A stretch of 53,222 bases of DNA, taken from contig VXSK01000023.1 of the NCBI GenBank assembly GCA_009838035.1, positions 1 to 53,222 on the forward strand. Reading direction: 5' to 3'. A model generated the notes under the pieces. It was not told where the DNA came from and ran no database searches. It saw only the letters and a program-made list of their open reading frames with translations. Origin of the DNA: Gammaproteobacteria bacterium (GTDB lineage Bacteria; Pseudomonadota; Gammaproteobacteria; Steroidobacterales; Foliamicaceae). Both the position numbers and the translations under genes were made by a program. Shown in pieces: positions 1 through 8,297 of this stretch; position 1 is the first letter of the stretch, and each line of letters starts with the position of its first letter.

Positions 1-28
1 CCCTATTCAAACAGACAAGCAGGGACAG

Positions 29-160
29 CGAGAATCGAGCCAGGATGGCGCCTCCAACGAGGAGGGGGACGAACGAAGGGCGAGGAAGCAGGACAACGAG
101 AACCGAGCCAGGATGGCGCCTCCCGCGAGCAGGGGAACGAACGAAGGGCGGGAAGCACCA
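29..160. repeat. Two-copy tandem direct repeat, about 68-bp period
   Basis: Two near-identical units lie at about 29-96 and 97-160, just downstream of the stop codon of the TonB receptor. Both contain the core GAGCCAGGATGGCG (37-50 and 105-118) and a later GAACGAAGGGCG. They differ by a few substitutions and one base of length. A weaker third copy may start before position 29, where the sequence resembles the end of a unit. Function is unknown. The core resembles the loop of the inverted repeat at 36896-37003, so both may belong to one dispersed intergenic family. The window edge hides whether the array continues. Confidence 0.8.
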
Positions 161-168
161 GTCCCGGA

Positions 169-3000
169 TCAGAACTCGTAGCGGACGCTCACTCCGTATT
201 CACGCGGACTGCCGAGGAACGCGTTAAAGGTCTGCGTCGATCCCGGCCCCGTGCCGCTACCCTGCAACGGTGCGTCGAACGCCGTAATGAAATACTCCTC
301 GTCCAGCAGATTCCGCGCCCACAGGTCGACGGTCCAGCGCGGCGAACCCGGGCGGGTCAGCATCAGCCTCGCGTTGACCACAGTGAATGCATCCTGCTGC
401 TTTTCGATGTCCAGATCGGAGCCCGTGTTGTGCTCGCTGGTATAGCGGGCATCCACGTGGAAGGCGCCCTCGAGCGTGCCTATCGGAAAGCGCATGGTGG
501 CGCCGGCCACACCGGTCCACTCCGGCGCGTGCGTCATCCGTTGTCCGGAACGCACCCCGTATTCCGGTCCCTCGCCATACTTCACGTCGGCGTAGGTGAC
601 GCCGCCGAAAATTTCAACGCCACCAATAACGACGCCGCGCGCCTCGACCTCGATACCCTGGCTCGTCACTTCCGGAATGTTCAGCGCCTCAAAGGCCAGG
701 CCGGTAAACGTCGTCAGCTGGAAACCGTCGAATTTCTCGTAGAAGAGGTTGACGTCCATCATGGCGCGCCGGTTCTCGAACTCGAACTTGGCGCCGAGGT
801 CGAAGGCGTCGACGGTCTCCGGCTGGAAAGCCCACTCGTGCACGCCCGGCACGTTGGCCGTCCCGGTCGTCAGCAGAGTCAGGATCGGGCTGATCAGGCC
901 GGTGCGGTCCATATTGAAGCCGCCGGCCTTGTAGCCCCGGGCGTAGCCGCCGTATACCAGATAATCGCCCACCTGGCGGGACAGCCGCAACGTGCCCGAG
1001 ATTTCGTTCTCGTCCTGGGAACCGGAATAGCGTCCGTCGAGGCTCGGATCCACGAACGGGATGCAGGCGAAGGCCGTCATCGTTCCGATAGCGCTAGCCA
1101 GGACCGGGTCGGTCAATGCCGCCTGGCCCCCCTGAGCCGTTTGCGCGGCGCCGGCAATGGCGACCTGAGCGCCGGCCTTGACCTGTGCCGCCCCCTGGGT
1201 GATCTGCGCCTGCAGCACCGGGTTCGGAATCGCCTGCGTCGCCTGCTGGACGAAGCCGTCGAGCTGCTGCACGTACTGGTTTACGCCGCCGGCGTAGGCC
1301 TGCAGACCTCCGAGGTAGGCCTGCATGGACCCGAGATATCCGAGCACCTGCCCGGCGAAGGGTTGGCAAACCTGGTCGCTCGACTTCAGGTCGGCGTCGA
1401 TCGACTTGCTCTCCGAGGTGTAGCGTAGGCCCACGGTCAACTCGAAGTCGTTGGCCATGGCAATGCTGTTGTGCGTAAACAGCGCCCAGCTTTCGGAATT
1501 CTGCTCGAAATCGTCGCGGGAGCCGTTGCCGTAAAAGGCGCCCCGGGAGTATTGCTCATAGCCGGCCCAGGGATGAAACGGAAAGGCCGGGAATGACGGC
1601 AGGGCGGCGGTCAGCTGCGGGACCGCAAAACCCGGCGGAAGGAAGGGCGCAAGGCCTGCGGCAAAGCCCGCGGCGCCAAGGGCGAGTTGCCGGGCGCCCC
1701 CTTCCAATGCGGCCGCCCCCGCACCCAATGGCGCCAGGGCGCCGCCCACTCCGGCCGCGGTCGCGCCGCCGATCGCATTGGCGTAGGGCGAATAGCCGAC
1801 GCCGAACTCCAGGACGTCGGTATAGTCCAGACTCTCGTCGGCATAGAAGGCGCCCACCAGCCAGTCCACCGGACCGGTCTCGCCGTTGATGCGAATCTCC
1901 TGCGTGAAGGTCTCGAAGCCTGTGGCGGATTCCCCGTGGGGACGCTCGCCGATATCGACGACGGAGAAATCGATGTCCATTCCACGCTCCGTCTGCCAGT
2001 CCCGGATCGCCGTGATACTGGTCAACCGTCCCAGGCCGGTGGTTGTGTTGATCTCCACCGAAACGCCCGTTTCGTCCATGCCCTGGTAGTAGCCGGAACC
2101 GGCGCTGACCGTGGTCTTGCGGTCATACGGATCGAATGCGATGCCGACGATGCCGGGATTGCGGGTCTGCAGCAACGAGATGCCCTGAATGATGTCCGCG
2201 GTTGGGCCCCGCACGAGGCCCACCGCCGCGCAGCACTGCTCGTCGCGGCTGGTGTAATCCGCAATCAACCGGATGGTCGTGTCCGGATTGGGCTCGTACA
2301 TCAATTGCCCGCGCACGAACAGGCGGTCGCGATCGTTGAAGGTCCGGTCGAAATTGGGGTCTTCCAGGAATCCGTCGCGCTTGTGCCAGACGCTGTCAAG
2401 CCGCAGCGAAATCCCGCTGGCGGCATCCCCCCCGCTGGCGCCGGCCTCGATCCGGGTCGAATCATAGGAACCGACGCTGATATCGCCGTATCCCGAGGGT
2501 TCGGTCTCGGGACCGGCCGTTATGATGCTGACCACGCCGGCCGATGCGTTTCGTCCGAACAGGGTGCCCTGCGGGCCCCGCAGGATCTCGACCCGTTCAA
2601 TGGCGCCCAACTCGTTGTATCCGACGCCGGCCCGATTGCGGTAAACGCCGTCCACGTACAGACCCACAGCCGGCTCGAAGCCCGGATTGTCGCTGTTGGT
2701 GCCGATGCCCCGGATTCTCGCCGTCGCGCCGACCGTTTCTCCCTGGCCGGTGTTCAGGGTCAGGCTCGGCGCAATGCGCATCAGTTCACGGATGTCCGTC
2801 ACGCCGCTCAGTTCGAGTTGCTCCGCGCCGTAGGCGGAAACAGCGAGCGGAACCTCCATGATGGACCGCTCGCGGCGCGTGGCCGTCACGATGATTTCCT
2901 CGAGAACCAGGCCGTAGGCGCCGTCGGACTGAGCGTCTTCCTGCTGCGCCGCCAGCGGAACCGAAATCAACAGGGAAAACAGTAAGTAGTGAGCGCGCAT
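169..3000 (-). CDS. TonB-dependent outer-membrane receptor with low-complexity inserts
   Basis: This 943-residue receptor should import a scarce ligand across the outer membrane, powered by TonB-ExbBD; the ligand is unknown. It has an N-terminal signal peptide (about 1-19), a TonB box around EEIIVTATRR (34-43), a plug domain (about 45-165, with RGPQGTLFGRNASAG) and a beta-barrel ending in the aromatic residue YEF. The start is supported by a G-rich ribosome site (AGGGGGGG) just upstream. It is longer than usual because of two low-complexity insertions: an Ala/Gly/Pro/Phe-rich stretch at about 409-478 and a Gly/Ala/Gln-rich stretch at about 546-645 framed by Cys545 and Cys646. Both are probably extracellular loops. 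It lies 157 bp downstream of ftsZ on the same strand, with no obvious functional link. Confidence 0.93.
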   Translation of the reverse strand: MRAHYLLFSLLISVPLAAQQEDAQSDGAYGLVLEEIIVTATRRERSIMEVPLAVSAYGAEQLELSGVTDIRELMRIAPSLTLNTGQGETVGATARIRGIGTNSDNPGFEPAVGLYVDGVYRNRAGVGYNELGAIERVEILRGPQGTLFGRNASAGVVSIITAGPETEPSGYGDISVGSYDSTRIEAGASGGDAASGISLRLDSVWHKRDGFLEDPNFDRTFNDRDRLFVRGQLMYEPNPDTTIRLIADYTSRDEQCCAAVGLVRGPTADIIQGISLLQTRNPGIVGIAFDPYDRKTTVSAGSGYYQGMDETGVSVEINTTTGLGRLTSITAIRDWQTERGMDIDFSVVDIGERPHGESATGFETFTQEIRINGETGPVDWLVGAFYADESLDYTDVLEFGVGYSPYANAIGGATAAGVGGALAPLGAGAAALEGGARQLALGAAGFAAGLAPFLPPGFAVPQLTAALPSFPAFPFHPWAGYEQYSRGAFYGNGSRDDFEQNSESWALFTHNSIAMANDFELTVGLRYTSESKSIDADLKSSDQVCQPFAGQVLGYLGSMQAYLGGLQAYAGGVNQYVQQLDGFVQQATQAIPNPVLQAQITQGAAQVKAGAQVAIAGAAQTAQGGQAALTDPVLASAIGTMTAFACIPFVDPSLDGRYSGSQDENEISGTLRLSRQVGDYLVYGGYARGYKAGGFNMDRTGLISPILTLLTTGTANVPGVHEWAFQPETVDAFDLGAKFEFENRRAMMDVNLFYEKFDGFQLTTFTGLAFEALNIPEVTSQGIEVEARGVVIGGVEIFGGVTYADVKYGEGPEYGVRSGQRMTHAPEWTGVAGATMRFPIGTLEGAFHVDARYTSEHNTGSDLDIEKQQDAFTVVNARLMLTRPGSPRWTVDLWARNLLDEEYFITAFDAPLQGSGTGPGSTQTFNAFLGSPREYGVSVRYEF

Positions 3001-3157
3001 AACCCCCCCTATTCGCCCACGCGCGTGGCGAAATGCTAATCGGTACTTGAAGCCATCTTACACCGGCTCCGCGTACGCGACCAAAGCAGATGCCGCGCGG
3101 ACGCGCTGAGTCAACAGGTGTTCACCCGGAGGGCGGGCGCAATGACCCCCGTTCCCG
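3001..3157. other. ftsZ / TonB-receptor intergenic region with palindrome
   Basis: This 157-bp gap follows ftsZ and leads the TonB receptor. It contains the perfect 12-bp palindrome CCACGCGCGTGG at 3017-3028, with partly complementary flanks, inside the receptor's leader 17 bp before the start codon. A weak minus-strand -10-like TAAGAT sits at 3055-3060 without a convincing -35. I see no T-rich intrinsic terminator after ftsZ, so readthrough from the dcw cluster is possible. The palindrome could be an operator or an mRNA hairpin. No lpxC gene is present here, although lpxC commonly follows ftsZ in gammaproteobacteria. Confidence 0.5.
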
Positions 3158-4408
3158 CTAGTCCACCTGTTTCCGCAGGTGCGTGGGCACCGGATTGAAT
3201 ACTTCGCGGCCGCGGGCGCCGCCGCCGCCGGCGCGAACCCGCATGACGGCCGGGCGTTCCAGGCCTTCGTAGCTGGGTTGCTGGGAGAGGCCCAGTATGC
3301 TTCGCTTCTTCGTGCCGGTCCCCGGGCCGTCCTTTGCGGACCCGAAATCCCTGTTGCCGCGCGGCTCGGGCCGGCGAACCGTCCCGCCGGCCTGCGCCGC
3401 TTCCTTGCTCGCGGTCTCCGGCGCACTCAGGCCGGTGGCCACCAGCGTAACCCGCACCGCGCCCTTCATCGACTCATTGACCACCTCGCCGAACTTGACC
3501 ATGCCCTCGCGGGCCAGCATGTTCTGCAGCGAGTCGCCCAGGGACTTGAACTCGCGCATGCCCAGATCGTTTCCGTGGGTGATGTTGACCAGCAGCCCGC
3601 GGGCGTCGCGCACGTCCACGCCCTGGAGCAACGGGCTTTGCATTGCGTGCTCGAGCGCCTCACGCGCCCGGTCCTGTCCCGAGGCCTCGCCGGCCCCGAT
3701 CACTACCCGGCCGGGTTCCCGCATCACCTTGCGAACGTCGGCGAGATCCACGTTGATCCGGCCCGGGCAGGTCAGCAGCTCGGCGATGCCGCGCACGGCG
3801 TTGCGCAATACCTTGTTGGATTCGCTGAACGCCTCTTCCATGGTCACGTCGCCTTCGCCCTGATCGCAGAAATATTCGAACAGCTTTTCGTTCGGGACGG
3901 TAATCAGCGAATGGGCGTGTTCCTGCAGCGCGCCTATCCCTTCGCCGGCAATCTGCGCCCTGGCGGGCCCCTCGAATTCGAACGGCGTCGTCACCACCCC
4001 GACGACCAGGAGGTTGCATTCCCGGCCCAGGCGCGCTACCTCCGGGGCGGCGCCGGTTCCGGTCCCGCCGCCCATTCCCGCGGCCACGAAAATCATGTCG
4101 GCGCCATCCATGACCGCCTTCAGCCGGTCCTCGTCCTCCAGGGCGGCCTCCCGGCCCTTGCCGGGATCCGAGCCCGCGCCCATCCCCTGGGTCACCGCGC
4201 GTCCAATCGTGAGCTTGACGTCCGCGCCCGAGTTGGACATGGCCTGTTCGTCGGTGTTGATCGCGACAAACTGCACGTTGCGGACGTTGGACTTGACCAT
4301 CTCGTTGACCGCGTTGCCGCCGGCACCGCCCACGCCCACGACCTTCAATCGCGGCGTCGATCCGGGTTCGGACTTCACCAGCCTTATGTTCATGTCTTTT
4401 GCCTCCAT
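3158..4408 (-). CDS. ftsZ: Cell division GTPase FtsZ
   Basis: FtsZ polymerises with GTP at mid-cell to form the Z-ring that organises the divisome. The 416-residue protein has the nucleotide-binding motif GGGTGTG (113-119), the T7-loop catalytic motif NVDLAD (219-224), and a variable linker ending in the conserved tail peptide PTHLRKQVD, which in this family binds FtsA and ZipA. The chosen ATG follows AAGGAG by 7 nt. An ATG five codons further in (4393) also has a GGAGG site and is possible. A longer reading frame from 4468 would overlap ftsA and lacks support. It is the last gene of the dcw cluster, 38 bp after ftsA. Confidence 0.97.
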   Translation of the reverse strand: MEAKDMNIRLVKSEPGSTPRLKVVGVGGAGGNAVNEMVKSNVRNVQFVAINTDEQAMSNSGADVKLTIGRAVTQGMGAGSDPGKGREAALEDEDRLKAVMDGADMIFVAAGMGGGTGTGAAPEVARLGRECNLLVVGVVTTPFEFEGPARAQIAGEGIGALQEHAHSLITVPNEKLFEYFCDQGEGDVTMEEAFSESNKVLRNAVRGIAELLTCPGRINVDLADVRKVMREPGRVVIGAGEASGQDRAREALEHAMQSPLLQGVDVRDARGLLVNITHGNDLGMREFKSLGDSLQNMLAREGMVKFGEVVNESMKGAVRVTLVATGLSAPETASKEAAQAGGTVRRPEPRGNRDFGSAKDGPGTGTKKRSILGLSQQPSYEGLERPAVMRVRAGGGGARGREVFNPVPTHLRKQVD

Positions 4409-4446
4409 TACGTTGCTCCTTCGCAATTGCGAGCGATGACGGATGG

Positions 4447-5679
4447 TCAGAATTGACCCTTGATCCACTTGAATGCCGAGCGCAGGCCACCCTTTCGGGA
4501 CCTGGACCCACCGGCCGCGCCTTCGTCGCGCGGCTTGAGCGTGTACAGCAACAGGCCGACGCCGGTGGCGTGGGCCGGATTGCTTACGACTTCCTTCATT
4601 CCTCCGGCCCGCTGCGCGTAACCCAGGCGGACCGGCACGTTCAATACTTCCTCGGCCAGTTCCACGGCGCCCGGCATTGCCGAAGTGCCCCCCGTGAGCA
4701 CCACGCCCGCCGCCGCGCTTTCGAGGTAGCCGCCACGATGCAGCACGTTGTGAACCAACTGGAACAGCTCCTCGTAGCGGGGCTCCACCACCCGCGCCAG
4801 GGCCTGCCTGGACAGCTTGCGGGGCGGCCGGTCACCTACGCTGACTACTTCGATTTCCTCGTCTTCCTCGACCATCTGGGCCAGGGCGCAGGCATAGCGG
4901 ATCTTCAGCTGTTCGGCGGCCGGGGTCGGCGTCCTGAGGGATTGAGCGATGTCGTAGGTCACCTGGTCGCCGGCGATGGGAATGACGTGGGTGAAGCGAA
5001 TCGAGCCGCCTTCGAAAACGGCGATGTCGGTCGTTCCCGCGCCGATGTCGAGCACGCAGCAGCCGAGCTGCATCTCGTCTTCGGTAAGAATGGCGGTGCC
5101 CGAGGCGAGATGTTCGAGCACGATGCGCTCGGACCGCAGATCGCAGCGGCGAACGCACTTCTCGATGTTCTGCGCGGCGCTCTCCCCGACGGTGATGATG
5201 TGGACATGCGCCTCGAGGCGCACGCCCGACATGGCGGTGGGATCAAGAATTCCGTCCTGATCGTCGACCACGTAATCCCTCGGCAGGACGTGCAGCACGC
5301 GTTTGTCCGAGGGCACGACCACCGCGCGGGCCGCCTCGATGACGCGCGCGACGTCGGATTCCGAGACTTCGTCGCCGCGCACCGCGACGATGCCGTGGGA
5401 CGTAAGGCTTTGAACGTGGTCTCCGGAAATGCCCACGATCACTTCGCCGATCTGTACTCCGGACATCAGTTCCGCCTCACCGACGGCCTGGTCGATCGAG
5501 CGCACCGTGGCTTCGATGTTCACGACCGAGCCGCGCTTCATCCCCTGCGACGGGCTTGAGCCGAAACCCAGAATCTCCAGTTCCCTGGATTCCTCATCGA
5601 CCGCGGCCACGATGGCGGCCACCTTGGAGGTGCCGATATCGAGCGCGGTCACGATTTCCTGGTCGCGTCTTCGTGTCAT
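4447..5679 (-). CDS. ftsA: Cell division protein FtsA
   Basis: FtsA is an actin-like ATPase that tethers FtsZ filaments to the inner membrane and recruits later divisome proteins. The 410-residue product starts with the phosphate-binding ALDIGTSKV (12-20), has a second actin-fold phosphate motif LDIGAGTTDIAVF, and an adenosine motif VVLTGGTSAMPG. The last residues (GGLRSAFKWIKGQF) form a basic, amphipathic membrane-targeting helix, as expected. Its start overlaps the ftsQ stop by 4 bases, so translation is probably coupled, and ftsZ follows 38 bp later. Length is normal for the family. Confidence 0.97.
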   Translation of the reverse strand: MTRRRDQEIVTALDIGTSKVAAIVAAVDEESRELEILGFGSSPSQGMKRGSVVNIEATVRSIDQAVGEAELMSGVQIGEVIVGISGDHVQSLTSHGIVAVRGDEVSESDVARVIEAARAVVVPSDKRVLHVLPRDYVVDDQDGILDPTAMSGVRLEAHVHIITVGESAAQNIEKCVRRCDLRSERIVLEHLASGTAILTEDEMQLGCCVLDIGAGTTDIAVFEGGSIRFTHVIPIAGDQVTYDIAQSLRTPTPAAEQLKIRYACALAQMVEEDEEIEVVSVGDRPPRKLSRQALARVVEPRYEELFQLVHNVLHRGGYLESAAAGVVLTGGTSAMPGAVELAEEVLNVPVRLGYAQRAGGMKEVVSNPAHATGVGLLLYTLKPRDEGAAGGSRSRKGGLRSAFKWIKGQF

Positions 5680-6410
5680 GGCGATCTTCCCCCCTGCCTG
5701 CGCGCGGCAGTGTTTACGTTGCGCCAGGCCACGGCGAATCCGTTCGGGTAGCGCAAGTCCAGATAGGCGATCTCCACTCCCTGTTCCCCGGCCAGTTCAT
5801 CCAGGGCCACCAGAGCCCGCTCAAGCCTGAGGTCGATGGATTCGGCGCCCAGCCGGAGTTGCGGTCCGTCCCGCAAGCCAAGCCGCCAGGCGCCACGCGG
5901 ATCCAGGTTCAGTTCGTCCAGCGCCAGCGAGCGGGCGCCGAGCCGCGCGGAGAACGCCCGGTAGCGATCCAGCATCACTCTTTCGGTTCCCTCGGGTCCC
6001 TCGAGAAGCGGCAGGGTCCGGTTGATCGGGCCGCCGGGATCGAAGGCCTCGCCGGACTCGTCAAGCAGCGCGTCCAGCCCCCAGCGGGCGACGGGCCGGC
6101 GCTCGGTAATCGTGATGCTAACGTCCAGGGGCCATTCCCGGCGCACCCTTGCGGTAGCGACCCAGTTGAGTTCCTCCAGCCGCAGGCTGAGCCGGTCCGC
6201 CGGCAAGCGCAGCCACCCCCAGGACGTGAAGGGCACGATCAGCGCCTCCAGTTCCTCCTGGGTCACATGATGAAGTTCGCCATGAATCGCCACCGTGCGT
6301 ATGGGCACCCGGTTCAGTCCGGGCAGGCTGAACGCGGCCACCGCGCAAAGAAGCAGTCCGGCCAGGATCGGGGACGCAATCCTCCTGCGGCGTTTTCGGG
6401 TCCTTCTCAT
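5676..6410 (-). CDS. ftsQ: Cell division protein FtsQ
   Basis: FtsQ is a bitopic inner-membrane protein that in known divisomes links early cytoplasmic proteins to FtsL/FtsB and the FtsW/FtsI synthase. The 244-residue product has a very basic cytoplasmic tail (RRTRKRRRR), one membrane segment (about 12-32), and a periplasmic POTRA domain starting near PIRTVAIHG (36-44), followed by the beta domain with the typical ITERRPVARW. The gene begins one base after the ddl stop codon and overlaps ftsA by 4 bases. Identification rests on topology, motif and dcw position; FtsQ sequences diverge widely. Confidence 0.95.
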   Translation of the reverse strand: MRRTRKRRRRIASPILAGLLLCAVAAFSLPGLNRVPIRTVAIHGELHHVTQEELEALIVPFTSWGWLRLPADRLSLRLEELNWVATARVRREWPLDVSITITERRPVARWGLDALLDESGEAFDPGGPINRTLPLLEGPEGTERVMLDRYRAFSARLGARSLALDELNLDPRGAWRLGLRDGPQLRLGAESIDLRLERALVALDELAGEQGVEIAYLDLRYPNGFAVAWRNVNTAARRQGGRSP

Positions 6411-6411
6411 C

Positions 6412-7383
6412 TCAGTGCCCGCCTGCGGGGCCGCCCCGTTCGAAGCTGGTCTCGAGAATCCGCCAGCACAACTCGTCGAAGGAAATGTCCGCCTGCGCCG
6501 CGGCCATCGGCACCAGGCTGTGCGAAGTCATGCCCGGAACCGTGTTTACTTCCAGCACCGAGAAGGCCTGGCTGCGGTCGCGCATCAGGTCCACGCGGGC
6601 CCAGCCGCTGACGTTCAATTCCCGGATGGCCAGTTCGGCCATCCGATTGACCTCGACTTCCTGTTTCCGATCCAGTCCGCTGGGGCAGACGTAGCGCGTT
6701 TCCTCGCTCTCGTACTTGGTGTGGAAGTCGTAGAACCTCTCATCGGGCGGGACGATGCGGATCACGGGCAGCATCTCCCCCTGCAGCATGCTCGCGGTGT
6801 ATTCGGCGCCTTCGATCCAGGCTTCGACCATTACGTCTTCGCCGTAGCGGGCTGCGCCGGCGAAGGCCGCGGCCACTCCCGAGGCCTCGTCCACCCGGGA
6901 AACGCCAAAGCTGGATCCCTGATTGTTCGGTTTGAATCCGACCGGATAGCCCAGTTCATTCGCCGACCTTTCCGCATCGGGCAGGTCGCGGACCATGCGC
7001 CAGTCGGGCGTGGGCAGTCCGGCATGGGCGAATACCCGTTTGCTCACGTGCTTGTCCATGGAAACCGCCAGCGCCGACTGGCCGCTGCCGGTGTAGGGCA
7101 GTCCCAGGAGTTCGAGCAGTCCGGCCACCACGCCGTCTTCGCCTCCCGGTCCATGCAGGGCGTTGAACACACGGTCGTAGCCGCCGCCCTGCAGCGCCGC
7201 CACGAGCGCCGCGCCGGAAGCGTCCACCGGCTCGGCATCCACTCCCCGGGCGCGCAGCGCTCCAAGCACCGCCTCGCCGGTGAGGATCGAAATCTCGCGT
7301 TCGGCGGAATCCCCGCCCAGCAGCAATGCCACCCGGCCGAATTCGGCCGCGCCGGCAATCTCATGACGCAGTGGTGCGCTCAT
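6412..7383 (-). CDS. ddl: D-alanine--D-alanine ligase
   Basis: Ddl is a cytoplasmic ATP-grasp enzyme that joins two D-alanines to make the dipeptide added by MurF. The 323-residue protein has the N-terminal LLGGDSAERE (substrate-side Glu28), NALHGPGGEDG (74-84), PYTGSG (96-101) and the C-terminal metal-binding segment LEVNTVPGMTSHSLVP. One detail differs from E. coli DdlB. The ATP-site loop usually written KPxREGSSVG reads KPNNQGSSFG (151-160), so Gln155 replaces the usual Glu, while the two serines are kept. The gene overlaps murB by 4 bases and abuts ftsQ, the normal dcw place. Confidence 0.95.
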   Translation of the reverse strand: MSAPLRHEIAGAAEFGRVALLLGGDSAEREISILTGEAVLGALRARGVDAEPVDASGAALVAALQGGGYDRVFNALHGPGGEDGVVAGLLELLGLPYTGSGQSALAVSMDKHVSKRVFAHAGLPTPDWRMVRDLPDAERSANELGYPVGFKPNNQGSSFGVSRVDEASGVAAAFAGAARYGEDVMVEAWIEGAEYTASMLQGEMLPVIRIVPPDERFYDFHTKYESEETRYVCPSGLDRKQEVEVNRMAELAIRELNVSGWARVDLMRDRSQAFSVLEVNTVPGMTSHSLVPMAAAQADISFDELCWRILETSFERGGPAGGH

Positions 7384-8297
7384 GCCGCCGGCTCCGGCCC
7401 GGCGCCCAGGATCCGGACCTCCGGTTCCAGCGACACGCCCGACGATTCCCGGACAGTGGCCTGAATCCTGAGAATCAGGCGCTCGATATCGGCGGCCGTG
7501 GCGCCGCCATGATTGACGATGAAATTGGCGTGCTTGGTGGAGACTTCGGCCGCGCCCTGGCGCGTTCCCTTCAGTCCGGCCCGTTCGATCAGCTCACCGG
7601 CGAAACCGCCGGGAGGATTGCGGAAGACCGAGCCGCAGCTGGGCAGGTTAAGCGGCTGACGGCGGCGGCGTTCGGCCATCAACGAACGGATCCGGCCCGT
7701 CTGCCGGGCGGCCTCGAACTCGAAGTGCGCGATCAGGAAACACTCGTCGGCCGGACCGTCAAGCTGCCGGTATCCGGGACGATACTGCCCGCGCGGGCGG
7801 CTGTGTTCATTGCCGCCGCGATCCAGCGTTTCCACCGACCGCACGCTGTCCCAGGTTTCTCCGCCGAAGGCGCCGGCGTTCATCGCCAGTGCGCCACCCA
7901 CCGTGCCCGGTATTCCGGCAAAGAAATCGGCCGGACCCAGGCCCCATGACGAGCAGGCCTTCGCCAGCGCCGTGCAAGGCAGACCCGCGCCGGCCTCGAC
8001 GCTCGAACCTGATCGTCGCAGGTCTCGAAATGCCCGCCCCAGGGACACTACGGCCCCCTGGATTCCCGCATCGCGCACCAGGAGATTGCTGCCCATGCCG
8101 ACAAAATGGACCGGCAGCGTCGGATCCAGGGCGCGCAGAAATTCCGCCAGGTCCGACCGGTCCGCGGGCACGAAAAACAGCCGGGCGGGACCGCCGACCC
8201 GCCAGTGGGTGTGCCGCGCCATGGGTTCGTCATGAGACAGGCGACCGCGCAGGGCCTGAAAGTCCGGGCCTTGAGAACGGGCGGGCGCGGCGCTCAT
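7380..8297 (-). CDS. murB: UDP-N-acetylenolpyruvoylglucosamine reductase MurB
   Basis: MurB is the FAD/NADPH enzyme that reduces UDP-GlcNAc-enolpyruvate to UDP-MurNAc, the second committed step of peptidoglycan synthesis. The 305-residue product shows the FAD-binding segment VGMGSNLLVRDAG, the mid-domain GIPGTVGGALAMNAGA, the proton-donor serine region CGSVFRNPPG, and a C-terminal LEPEVRILG with the conserved catalytic Glu. The compact length and GSVFRNP segment fit the short MurB type rather than the longer E. coli form. It sits between murC and ddl with 4-base overlaps on both sides. E. coli has murB elsewhere, so this is a recognised alternative dcw order. Confidence 0.96.
   Translation of the reverse strand: MSAAPARSQGPDFQALRGRLSHDEPMARHTHWRVGGPARLFFVPADRSDLAEFLRALDPTLPVHFVGMGSNLLVRDAGIQGAVVSLGRAFRDLRRSGSSVEAGAGLPCTALAKACSSWGLGPADFFAGIPGTVGGALAMNAGAFGGETWDSVRSVETLDRGGNEHSRPRGQYRPGYRQLDGPADECFLIAHFEFEAARQTGRIRSLMAERRRRQPLNLPSCGSVFRNPPGGFAGELIERAGLKGTRQGAAEVSTKHANFIVNHGGATAADIERLILRIQATVRESSGVSLEPEVRILGAGPEPAA

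Noticed and set aside
29..160. CRISPR array at the left edge
   Set aside because: Only two units with continuous similarity over the whole 68-bp period, no unique spacers and no cas genes.
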